Assembly: GCF_020782875.1 (NCBI RefSeq)
Contig: NZ_JAJGBN010000003.1
Coordinates: 62,001-126,000, forward strand
Direction: 5' to 3'
Source of the DNA: Allomuricauda sp. M10
GTDB lineage: Bacteria; Bacteroidota; Bacteroidia; Flavobacteriales; Flavobacteriaceae
DNA: 64,000 bases
Positions 52,283 to 60,096 of the stretch are shown here, one piece after another. The first letter of the stretch is position 1, and every line of letters begins with the position of its first letter. The position numbers and the translations under genes were made by a program. Under the pieces are notes generated by a model. That model did no database searches, was not told the DNA's origin, and worked only from the letters and a program-made list of their open reading frames with translations.

Positions 52283-53242
52283 TCAATTTTTGTGATTTTC
52301 CCAAATTAAGGCCGCTGCACCGCAGATAGCGGCCGTTTTTCCTTCCATGCCGGAAAGGATCAATTTCACCTTTCCTTTGTATACTTCCAACAATGACTTT
52401 TCAAAATAGTCCTTCAACGGATCCATGATAAATTTGCCACTATTGGTGAGTCCGCCCATAAGCACAAAAGCTTCCGGTTGGGTAAATGCCGTAAAATTGG
52501 CCAATGCCAATCCCATTATCCGTGCGGTATAATCAAAGGCCATGAGGGCAATTTCGTCCCCTTCCTCAGCTGCTTTGGTAATATCCTCCCCATGCAGATC
52601 GTTATAGGCAATATCCCGAAACCTACTTTCCGTTAAGTATTTGCTCTGCATATACATAATGGTACGTTTGAGCCCTGTGGCCGAAACATAGGCCTCTAAT
52701 CCTCCTTTTACACCAAGCCCTGTAAGCCTGCCATCACCCAAGGTCATATCTACATGGCCCAGTTCACCTGCAAACCCATCGAATCCATCAATCAATTTGC
52801 CGTTGGCAACAATGCCTGCCCCGAATCCCGTACCCAAGGTGATTACTATAAAATCCGTCATGTCCTTGGCGCATCCAAAGAGCATTTCTCCCAAGGCTGC
52901 AGCACTGGCATCGTTCATGATGCGAATGGGCATGTCCATACGTTCCTGTAGTTTTTTTACCAAGGGAACACTTCCTTTCCAAACCAGATTGCTCGCATTT
53001 TCTATGGTTCCATTTTTACTTGAAGCATTCGGTGCCCCGATGCCACAACCAAGGATGTTGACGGGTTGCCCAAAATTTTTGATAAGATTGTCTGAAGTTT
53101 CCTTGATCTTGTCCAAATATTTTTCAAGATCGGGGTAGTCCCTGGTCCTGAAAATGGTCTTATCATAGCATTTTCCTTGTTGATCCACCAATCCCATTTT
53201 GGTTTGGGTGCCACCTATGTCTATTCCTATTACTAAATCCAT
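52283..53242 (-). CDS. ROK-family sugar kinase, probable glucokinase, without zinc cysteines
   Basis: The 319-residue protein has the ATP motif IGIDIGGTQTKMGLVD, the catalytic Asp in MNDASAAALGE near 109, and GELGH near 158. The family's zinc motif CxCGxxGCxE should follow GELGH; here the segment reads RLTGLGVKGGLEAY, so all three cysteines are replaced while the spacing and flanking residues are kept. It probably still phosphorylates glucose or a related sugar. It is leftward, alone. Confidence 0.85.
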   Translation of the reverse strand: MDLVIGIDIGGTQTKMGLVDQQGKCYDKTIFRTRDYPDLEKYLDKIKETSDNLIKNFGQPVNILGCGIGAPNASSKNGTIENASNLVWKGSVPLVKKLQERMDMPIRIMNDASAAALGEMLFGCAKDMTDFIVITLGTGFGAGIVANGKLIDGFDGFAGELGHVDMTLGDGRLTGLGVKGGLEAYVSATGLKRTIMYMQSKYLTESRFRDIAYNDLHGEDITKAAEEGDEIALMAFDYTARIMGLALANFTAFTQPEAFVLMGGLTNSGKFIMDPLKDYFEKSLLEVYKGKVKLILSGMEGKTAAICGAAALIWENHKN

Positions 53243-53360
53243 AATTGGGGGTACCTTATTTTGAAGTTTTTAAATATAACCATAATGCCGTCAAAAAAAT
53301 AACCCAAAGCGCTTTTAAAAGGGCGGAAAATTTGCTAATATCAAGCAAAAGTTTAAAACC

Positions 53361-53403
53361 TGACACCTGTCATATTTTAGGTCATGGGCTGACTCTATTT
53401 TTG
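53361..53403 (+). promoter_or_regulatory. Fnr-type box and -7 element for the third uspA
   Basis: TGACACCTGTCA (53361-53372) is followed after exactly 23 nt by TATTTTTG (53396-53403), an exact -7 box. The start codon is 35 bp further on. Confidence 0.76.
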
Positions 53404-53438
53404 AACCAGGAGTTAAGGCATAATTAAATAAAATAGGT

Positions 53439-54230
53439 ATGAGCAGATTTAAAAAAATATTGGTACCCTTTGACTTTTCGGAGGCTTCTTTGAACGCTTT
53501 GGAATATGTGGTCAACTTTGTGGGTACGGAACGTTCCATCGAGATTTTTGCCCTATATGTGAGCAGTATGCCCATTGATGATAGAGATGGGGAAAAACTT
53601 AAAACCGATTTTGCAAAAGTATTGGAGTCCATTAGTGTACGATTAAAGGTTTCCCCTTCTTTTGCTACAGAAACTGGCAATGTGATCACCACCATTCTTT
53701 CGGCCCAAAAGAAAAGTGATGCCGATCTTATCATGATGGGTACCATGGGGGATAAAATCACGGACGAGGCCATTACCAATACCTCCAAATTGGTCCTTCA
53801 GGCCAATTGCCCTGTTATTTCTGTTCCTTACGGATGTGCCATTAAAGAACCCAAAGATATCGCTTTGGTTCTTGGAGGCGATAAAATTGATGACAAGGAT
53901 GTGCTGAAAACCCTTTTGGACATTGCCCGAACCTTTGACTCTCGTGTGCATGTATTGACTATCTACAAAGAATCCGTCTATGCGGAAGATGCCGTTAAGG
54001 AACAGACGGAAAATTTGTTGGAGTATTATTTGGAGCATTTTTATGCCGAACATACCTTCAACAAAAACCAAGATGTGGAAGAGGGAATCCTTACCTATAT
54101 CAAAGAGAAAAATATTGACCTTTTGGCCATTTTGCCGAGGAACCATACCATGAGAAGTACCCCATCCGAAGGGCGATTGACCAAACTGTTGACACTGCAT
54201 TCCGAGGTGCCGGTACTGACTCTGGATTAA
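53439..54230 (+). CDS. Universal stress protein, tandem UspA domains
   Basis: The 263-residue protein starts ILVPFDFSEASLNALEYV. The first domain has MGTMGDKITDEAITNTSK in place of the glycine-rich ATP motif, so nucleotide binding may be lost. The second domain is divergent but ends in the usual SEVPVLTLD. It is the third such gene in the window with an Fnr-type promoter at the same geometry or co-transcribed behind one. Confidence 0.9.
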   Translation: MSRFKKILVPFDFSEASLNALEYVVNFVGTERSIEIFALYVSSMPIDDRDGEKLKTDFAKVLESISVRLKVSPSFATETGNVITTILSAQKKSDADLIMMGTMGDKITDEAITNTSKLVLQANCPVISVPYGCAIKEPKDIALVLGGDKIDDKDVLKTLLDIARTFDSRVHVLTIYKESVYAEDAVKEQTENLLEYYLEHFYAEHTFNKNQDVEEGILTYIKEKNIDLLAILPRNHTMRSTPSEGRLTKLLTLHSEVPVLTLD

Positions 54231-54325
54231 GCCGATCGGGGTCTTGCATAAAGTCAAAGAGGGACATTTCTGTGTTGATGAATGTTCCATGCCATTGACA
54301 AAAGGTTACAAGTTCATAACATAGT

Positions 54326-54358
54326 TAAGGGAAGAGGGGCAATGCCCCTTCTCTTACT
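54326..54358 (+). other. GC-rich hairpin in the pckA leader
   Basis: GGGGC-AAT-GCCCC is centred at 54342, with partly pairing flanks (GAAG, CTTC). No clear T-run follows, so it may be a weak terminator of uspA or a leader structure of pckA. No Fnr-type box is seen upstream of pckA. Confidence 0.4.
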
Positions 54359-54418
54359 TAATATAACCTAATAATAGCTCCCTGATCGGAGCTTCTAAAC
54401 CACTAAAAAACAAAAGAC

Positions 54419-56035
54419 ATGAACACAACCAAAGACCTAAGCAAGTATGGATTGCATCAAGTGACGGCTCATTGGAACCTGGGTGCAGAAACCTTACAAA
54501 AACTGACCTTGGAACAAGGTATGGGCGTAGAGACCGAAAACGGTACGCTTTGCGTTAATACTGGAAAATTCACAGGTCGCTCCCCAAAAGACAGATTTTT
54601 GGTAAAGGATGACTATACCGCCGATAAGGTGTGGTGGGGCAGGATCAATAAGCCTGTTTCCCCAGAAAATTTTGACAAGCTGTATGATGAGGTTACCAAA
54701 TATTTGGAAGGTAAGGAGGTATATGTAAGGGATGCTTATGTGTGCGCCGACCCTAAATATCGAATGAATGTAAGGACCATTACGGAATATCCATGGTCCA
54801 ACTATTTCATCAAGAACATGTTTTTGCGGTTGGAGGAAAATGAACTGGATGGTTTTAAAGAGGAGTGGTTGGTCCTTTGTGCCCCCGGGTACGAGGCTCC
54901 AAACCCTTCGGAATTTGGCATTTTGAGCGGGAATTTTTCCATCTTGAACTTTACCAAGAAAATTGCCTTGGTTGCTGGATCTGCTTACACTGGGGAAATG
55001 AAGAAAGGGATTTTCTCGGCCCTCAACCTCATTCTTCCCATGGAAAAGGAAGTACTCCCCATGCACTGCTCCGCCAACGTTGGGGAAAATGGCGATACGG
55101 CAATATTCTTTGGACTTTCAGGAACTGGTAAAACAACCCTTTCCGCAGATCCCAACCGTAAATTGATCGGTGATGACGAACATGGGTGGACCAAGGAAAA
55201 TACCATTTTCAATTTTGAGGGTGGCTGTTACGCCAAAGTGATCGACCTGACCGAGGAAAAGGAACCCGATATTTTTAGGGCCATTCGCCCAGGCGCCCTT
55301 TTGGAGAATATTGTCTTTAAAAAAGGCACCAAGGAAGTGGATTATTTTAATAGCTCCATTACCCAAAACACAAGGGTTAGTTATCCTATCGACCATATTG
55401 ATAATATTCAGGTGCCATCTTATGCATCGAACCCGACCAATATTTTCTTTTTAACTTGTGATGCCTTTGGTGTTTTGCCCCCGGTTTCCAAGCTCACTCC
55501 TGGTCAGGCGGCCTACCACTTTATCTCTGGCTATACGGCCAAGGTAGCTGGGACCGAAGCTGGCATCAATGAACCTGTACCATCGTTCTCGGCATGTTTT
55601 GGGGAACCGTTCATGCCTTTGCATCCAACCGTTTATGCTGAAATGCTAAGCACCAAAATGACAGAAGCCGGAGTGAACGTTTGGCTGTTGAACACCGGAT
55701 GGAGCGGCGGGCCTTATGGTGTTGGTTCCAGGATTAAATTGAAATATACACGTGCTATGATTTCCGCCATTTTGGAAGGCAAGTTGGATGATGTGGACTA
55801 TGAAACACACCCCATCTTCGGATTGCATATGCCCAAGTATTGTCCTGGAGTACCCACCGAAATCTTGGACCCCATGAACACTTGGTTGCAAAAAGGGGCA
55901 TATGTGAGCAAAGCCATCCAGTTGGCACACTCCTTCCATATCAACTTTGATAAGTTTGCGAGTCAAGCTTCCGAAGAAATTTTAAATGGTGGACCGTTGA
56001 TCGATTCTCACCATACATTGACTGAACACTTGTAA
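54419..56035 (+). CDS. pckA: Phosphoenolpyruvate carboxykinase (ATP)
   Basis: This 538-residue enzyme has the kinase loop GLSGTGKTTLS with Lys238, the metal and oxaloacetate site IGDDEHGW, and TGRSPKDRF near the N-terminus. It converts oxaloacetate and ATP to phosphoenolpyruvate, the first step of gluconeogenesis; under low oxygen and high CO2 the reverse reaction is possible. A phosphofructokinase gene follows by 11 bp. Confidence 0.97.
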   Translation: MNTTKDLSKYGLHQVTAHWNLGAETLQKLTLEQGMGVETENGTLCVNTGKFTGRSPKDRFLVKDDYTADKVWWGRINKPVSPENFDKLYDEVTKYLEGKEVYVRDAYVCADPKYRMNVRTITEYPWSNYFIKNMFLRLEENELDGFKEEWLVLCAPGYEAPNPSEFGILSGNFSILNFTKKIALVAGSAYTGEMKKGIFSALNLILPMEKEVLPMHCSANVGENGDTAIFFGLSGTGKTTLSADPNRKLIGDDEHGWTKENTIFNFEGGCYAKVIDLTEEKEPDIFRAIRPGALLENIVFKKGTKEVDYFNSSITQNTRVSYPIDHIDNIQVPSYASNPTNIFFLTCDAFGVLPPVSKLTPGQAAYHFISGYTAKVAGTEAGINEPVPSFSACFGEPFMPLHPTVYAEMLSTKMTEAGVNVWLLNTGWSGGPYGVGSRIKLKYTRAMISAILEGKLDDVDYETHPIFGLHMPKYCPGVPTEILDPMNTWLQKGAYVSKAIQLAHSFHINFDKFASQASEEILNGGPLIDSHHTLTEHL

Positions 56036-56046
56036 ACAAGATTATA

Positions 56047-57369
56047 GTGAGCGAAACAAATCGTTTTAATATAGAAAACTTGGGGGAATCGAATTTCGAC
56101 TCCCCCTTAAAATTGAGTACCACCAAAGGGGATAATCTTTTCGATTTTGTAAGTGAATCGGATCGGTTGGTATTCGACCTGTCCTTGGCCCATTACAACC
56201 ATTGTCTCAATACAGGGGAAGCGCCCATCTGTTTGCAACAGGCAGGACCAAGACAACATATTTATTTTAACTCAAAAGAAGTCACTGCCGCCATCGTAAC
56301 CTGTGGGGGATTGTGCCCCGGGATCAACAATGTGATCAGGGGAGTGGTTATGGCCCTGCATTATTTCTATGGGGTGAAAAGGATCATTGGCATTCCATAT
56401 GGGTATGAAGGGTTGAACCCTGAAAAGGGACATGGTTTTGTTGAATTGAATCCCGAAAAAGTGCGGGACATCCATCAGTTTGGGGGAACTTTTTTAGGTT
56501 CATCCAGAGGTGGACAAGATGTTGGGGTCATGGTGGATACCCTTCAGAAAAATAATGTGGATATGTTGTTCGCCATTGGAGGTGACGGAACCTTGAAAGG
56601 GGTAAACGCCATCGGTGAGGAAATCTCCCGAAGAAATGCCAAGATCAGTGTGGTCGGCATTCCCAAGACCATAGACAACGACATCGACCTTATTGATGAA
56701 TCCTTCGGTTTTGAAACGGCTTTTGATGTGGCCAGTCCCATTTTAAGGGATGCCCATAACGAGGCAACCGGGGCCTATAATGGCATTTCGATCATAAAAT
56801 TGATGGGACGCGATAGTGGATTCATTGCGGCATCTGCTTCCTTGGCCATGCCTGTGGTGAACTTTGTTCTGGTGCCTGAAATGAACTTTTCACTTGAAGG
56901 GGAAAACGGTTTTCTAAAAGCTTTGGAGGATCGTCTTGAATTTAAAAAACATGCGGTTATCGTTGTAGCGGAAGGTGCCGGACAACAATTGTTCAAGAAC
57001 AGGAAAGAAGTCAAAGATGCTTCGGGCAATATCAAGCATGAAGACATCGGGGTGTTCCTAAAGGAAAAAATTGGTGATTATTTTAAGGAACGCAATACAC
57101 CTGTTACCATCAAATACATCGACCCCAGTTACATTATCAGGTGCGCCCCGGCCAATTCCAGTGATAGTGTGTACTGCAGTATTTTGGCCTATCATGCCGT
57201 TCATGGGGCCATGGCAGGTAAGACCAAGTTCGTGGCCAGCAAGGTGAACAATAAATATGTTTATGTGCCCATTTCCGAAGTCACCAAAAAAAGAAAGAAG
57301 ATCGATCTTGAGGGTGAATTTTGGTTTTCGGTTTTGCAAAGTACAGGGCAACCTTTCTTCTTAGGCTAA
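56047..57369 (+). CDS. 6-phosphofructokinase, plant/clade X type
   Basis: The 440-residue protein starts at GTG 56047. GGDGTLKG (from Gly178) has Gly181 where pyrophosphate-dependent enzymes have Asp, which favours ATP as donor. Lys207 in PKTIDND, present in both plant ATP-type and PPi enzymes, leaves some doubt. LMGRDSGFIA is the fructose-6-phosphate contact. It is co-directional with pckA, pairing a gluconeogenic and a glycolytic enzyme in one likely transcript. Confidence 0.88.
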   Translation: MSETNRFNIENLGESNFDSPLKLSTTKGDNLFDFVSESDRLVFDLSLAHYNHCLNTGEAPICLQQAGPRQHIYFNSKEVTAAIVTCGGLCPGINNVIRGVVMALHYFYGVKRIIGIPYGYEGLNPEKGHGFVELNPEKVRDIHQFGGTFLGSSRGGQDVGVMVDTLQKNNVDMLFAIGGDGTLKGVNAIGEEISRRNAKISVVGIPKTIDNDIDLIDESFGFETAFDVASPILRDAHNEATGAYNGISIIKLMGRDSGFIAASASLAMPVVNFVLVPEMNFSLEGENGFLKALEDRLEFKKHAVIVVAEGAGQQLFKNRKEVKDASGNIKHEDIGVFLKEKIGDYFKERNTPVTIKYIDPSYIIRCAPANSSDSVYCSILAYHAVHGAMAGKTKFVASKVNNKYVYVPISEVTKKRKKIDLEGEFWFSVLQSTGQPFFLG

Positions 57370-57386
57370 CCGATTGGAACCTGAAC

Positions 57387-57429
57387 TGACAATTGTCATT
57401 TAATACCAATTATTGTAGTAGTAGCTTTA
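57387..57429 (+). promoter_or_regulatory. Fnr-type box and -7 element for hpf
   Basis: The perfect palindrome TGACAATTGTCA (57387-57398) is followed after exactly 23 nt by TAGCTTTA (57422-57429). The box ends 52 bp before the start codon, identical to the uspA promoter at 34994-35036. Confidence 0.75.
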
Positions 57430-57450
57430 GAATATATTAAAACAATTATC

Positions 57451-57750
57451 ATGGAAGTACATGTTCAATATCAGAAAATGATGACCAGTGAATCATTGAC
57501 CCAATTGTTGAAGAAAAAACTGGAAGGTTTGGAAACAAAATACAGTTGGTTGATCAAGGCCAATGTGCTTTTTAAAACAGAGAACGATAAATCCGGGGAA
57601 GGTAAAGTATGCGAGATCGAGCTCAGCGCACCGGGTCCAAGAATCTTTGCCAAATCCAGTTCTGATGATTTTGAAAAGTCCATGGCCAATACAATCGAAG
57701 ACTTGCGAAAACAGCTTGAAAAAAGACAGGCTACTTTTGCCACACACTAA
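57451..57750 (+). CDS. hpf: Ribosome hibernation-promoting factor, short form
   Basis: The 99-residue protein has the HPF/YfiA beta-alpha-beta pattern: VHVQYQKMMTSESLTQLLKKKLEGLE, then the strand pair around VLFKTE and VCEIELSAPG, and the C-terminal helix DDFEKSMANTIEDLRKQL. The short form lacks the dimerising tail of long HPF. It blocks ribosomes in resting cells. The Fnr-type promoter links it to oxygen limitation. Confidence 0.88.
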   Translation: MEVHVQYQKMMTSESLTQLLKKKLEGLETKYSWLIKANVLFKTENDKSGEGKVCEIELSAPGPRIFAKSSSDDFEKSMANTIEDLRKQLEKRQATFATH

Positions 57751-57797
57751 AGTGGAAAATTGATTATTGCTGCGTATGACATCTTAAATCCAAAGTA

Positions 57798-58424
57798 ATG
57801 AAATTCAAAACGTTCATAATAGGCCTTTTACTCCTTATGGGATGTTCCTCTACCAGGCTCGTTGGCACATGGAAGAACCCTGATATTGTCCTTTTTGATG
57901 CCTACCAAGTTTTGGTGGTGGGGATGTTTCGGGATGACCATGCCAGGATGGAATTCGAGACCAAGTTTGTAGACGAATTGAAAAAGCAGGGTGTGGATGC
58001 CATGCGCAGCATTGATCTTTTCGATGTGGATTTTACCTCTTCCCAAAGATCAGAAAAGGAGATAGAGGAGGTGGAAGAGCAATTATTGGAAAAAGGGTTT
58101 GATGCCATTTTGTTCACCAAGGTGGTCGGTACTGAAAATAGGAGCACTTTTAAGGAACACCTTAACAATATTGATAAAATGCTCGTGCGTTTCAGCAATG
58201 ATTACTTGGAGCACCAAGACATTTATTACGACCCAGAGTACTATGATAGCTTCAATATATACCATGCAGAAACTTCCTTATACTGTATCTGTGTGGGTAA
58301 GGAAAGGGATTTGATCTGGCGTGGCGAAGTGGATGTCACCGAACCTAAAAATGTTGAAAAAGCAATTGATTCCTATATCAAGTTGATCACAAAATCAATG
58401 GGGGACCAAGAAGTTATTTTCTAG
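57798..58424 (+). CDS. Lipoprotein of unknown function
   Basis: The 208-residue protein has a lipobox at Cys16 (LMGC). The mature part starts STRLVGTWKNPD and contains a Rossmann-like LVVGMFRDDHARMEFE segment and VGKERDLIWRGEVDV, the pattern of DUF4136-like envelope lipoproteins, though I cannot be sure of the family. It follows hpf by 47 bp, so it may share its Fnr-type promoter. Its stop shares a CTAG with the stop of the small facing gene. Confidence 0.72.
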   Translation: MKFKTFIIGLLLLMGCSSTRLVGTWKNPDIVLFDAYQVLVVGMFRDDHARMEFETKFVDELKKQGVDAMRSIDLFDVDFTSSQRSEKEIEEVEEQLLEKGFDAILFTKVVGTENRSTFKEHLNNIDKMLVRFSNDYLEHQDIYYDPEYYDSFNIYHAETSLYCICVGKERDLIWRGEVDVTEPKNVEKAIDSYIKLITKSMGDQEVIF

Positions 58425-58567
58425 GAGAAACCCAAGGCATCCATCACCCCTAAAAAGTCCAAAAGAATACATACGGGAATCGCTATCAAAATGATGATCA
58501 ATACAAAGACCATCACCCTTAAAAAGGATACCATAAGCCTATCCCCAAAAGAAACTTCATTTGCCAT
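58421..58567 (-). CDS. Small single-pass membrane protein, 48 residues
   Basis: ATG 58567 opens a frame of 48 codons ending TAG at 58421. The protein begins MANEVSFGDRLMVSFLRVM, followed by one strongly hydrophobic helix (VFVLIIILIAIPVCILL) and a short tail, DFLGVMDALGFS. The stop shares the CTAG palindrome with the facing lipoprotein gene, the same arrangement as at 3528-3531. Codon use is typical of the window. No known family recognised. Confidence 0.55.
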   Translation of the reverse strand: MANEVSFGDRLMVSFLRVMVFVLIIILIAIPVCILLDFLGVMDALGFS

Positions 58568-58672
58568 AATAGTGTTATTTCTATCAATGTACGCAAATAT
58601 TTGCAGTTTCTACACGGCTTTATTGCCAATAATCGATTAAAGGATGGTTTTAGGGCATGTGCTGTAAACCGA

Positions 58673-60064
58673 TTAATTGGATTTGGATTTCTTCCCGCTT
58701 AGCAATTTGCCCAACTCCTCCAAGCTGATTCCTTTGGTTTCCGGCATCATAAACATGACCCACAGCAATTGCAGTACCATCATCACGGCAAAGAAGATGA
58801 AAATAGGCCAAGGATTGTCTTTGAAAACCCCAATTTCAGCATCAAGAAAAGTGGGGGTGAGCAAAGTAATCAAGGCAGCAAAAACCCAATGGGTACCAGT
58901 ACCCCATGCCTGTCCGTAAGAGCGAACCTTGTTGGGGAAAATCTCCGAGATGAATACCCAGATTACGGCCCCTTGCCCTACGGCATGGGATGCGATAAAA
59001 ATCAGGATAAAGATCAATAACAAAACAGAACTGGCACCGGAGTAGAAACACCATCCCACCATGGCAAGACTTAAAATGTAGCCGATGGACCCGATGTACA
59101 TCAATTGTTTTCGTCCCAATTTGTCGATCAAGGCAATGCCCACAAAAGTAAATATTAGGTTGATTACCCCAATGGAAATGGAACTGAACAAGGATTCGCC
59201 AGAAGCAAGTCCGGCACGCTCCAAAATTTCGGGAGCGTAGTACAACACAAAGTTGATTCCTGACAATTGATTGAAAAATGCAATCAAAAAGGCCAGTACC
59301 AAAGATTTGTTGTACTTGCCAGAAAACAGGTTTTCCTTATGCTTTTCAGCGGTATCGTATAGCGCTACTTTGATTTCGGAAAGGTAAACGGTGGCTCTTT
59401 CCTTCTCAATGCCCAAAAGGGTTATGGATTCCATCACTATATGATCTGCGCGTTCCTTCATCAACAACCATCTTGGGCTGTTCGGGATTTTCAAAACCAT
59501 TAAGGTATAGATCAAGGCGGGTATGCCTTCCACTCCGAGCATCCAACGCCAGGCCACATTTTCTTCAAAAACTATTCCGATAAGATAATTGGATATAAAG
59601 GCGATCAAGATTCCGAATACAATATTGAACTGGTACATGGCAGTCAACCTTCCCCTTGTTTCCGCAGTGGAAATCTCCGAAATATAAACAGGTGCGGCAA
59701 CAGATGATGCGCCAACGCCTATACCTCCAATAAACCTGAAAAACGAAAAACTATAGGCTTCTGGAGCCATGGCAGAACCTACTGCCGATACAAAATAGAG
59801 TATCCCGATCCAGAACAGAGTGTTTTTTCTTCCCAAACGGTCCGTGGGGATACCACCAAAAAGTGATCCCAAAACCGTACCCCAAAGGGCCATGGACATG
59901 ATGAAAATACCGTGAAAAGTAAAAATGGAATCACCCAAAAACCAGTTGGTGTTCCAAAGTTCCTTGATGGGCTGGTTGGCCCCGGAGATGACCACGGTAT
60001 CAAAACCGAACAAAAAACCTGCAAGGGCAGCGGTCAATGAAATTCTGAAAATGCGTTTGTCCAT
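58673..60064 (-). CDS. Sugar-porter MFS transporter
   Basis: This 463-residue protein has 12 membrane helices and the sugar-porter signatures: DRLGRK near 77, ETRGRLTAMYQ near 134, PNSPRWLLMK near 193, and PETKGISLEEL near the end. It imports a hexose or pentose with protons. It starts 32 bp after the Kdo transferase gene on the same strand; the pairing seems incidental. The substrate cannot be read. Confidence 0.92.
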   Translation of the reverse strand: MDKRIFRISLTAALAGFLFGFDTVVISGANQPIKELWNTNWFLGDSIFTFHGIFIMSMALWGTVLGSLFGGIPTDRLGRKNTLFWIGILYFVSAVGSAMAPEAYSFSFFRFIGGIGVGASSVAAPVYISEISTAETRGRLTAMYQFNIVFGILIAFISNYLIGIVFEENVAWRWMLGVEGIPALIYTLMVLKIPNSPRWLLMKERADHIVMESITLLGIEKERATVYLSEIKVALYDTAEKHKENLFSGKYNKSLVLAFLIAFFNQLSGINFVLYYAPEILERAGLASGESLFSSISIGVINLIFTFVGIALIDKLGRKQLMYIGSIGYILSLAMVGWCFYSGASSVLLLIFILIFIASHAVGQGAVIWVFISEIFPNKVRSYGQAWGTGTHWVFAALITLLTPTFLDAEIGVFKDNPWPIFIFFAVMMVLQLLWVMFMMPETKGISLEELGKLLSGKKSKSN

Positions 60065-60096
60065 GTTGGTTGAAATTTGTTAAAGCTAACCAAATT

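Noticed and set aside
54231..54418. Fnr-type box upstream of pckA
   Set aside because: Only a partial half-site (TTGACAAAAG) is present; no palindrome and no -7 box at the required spacing.
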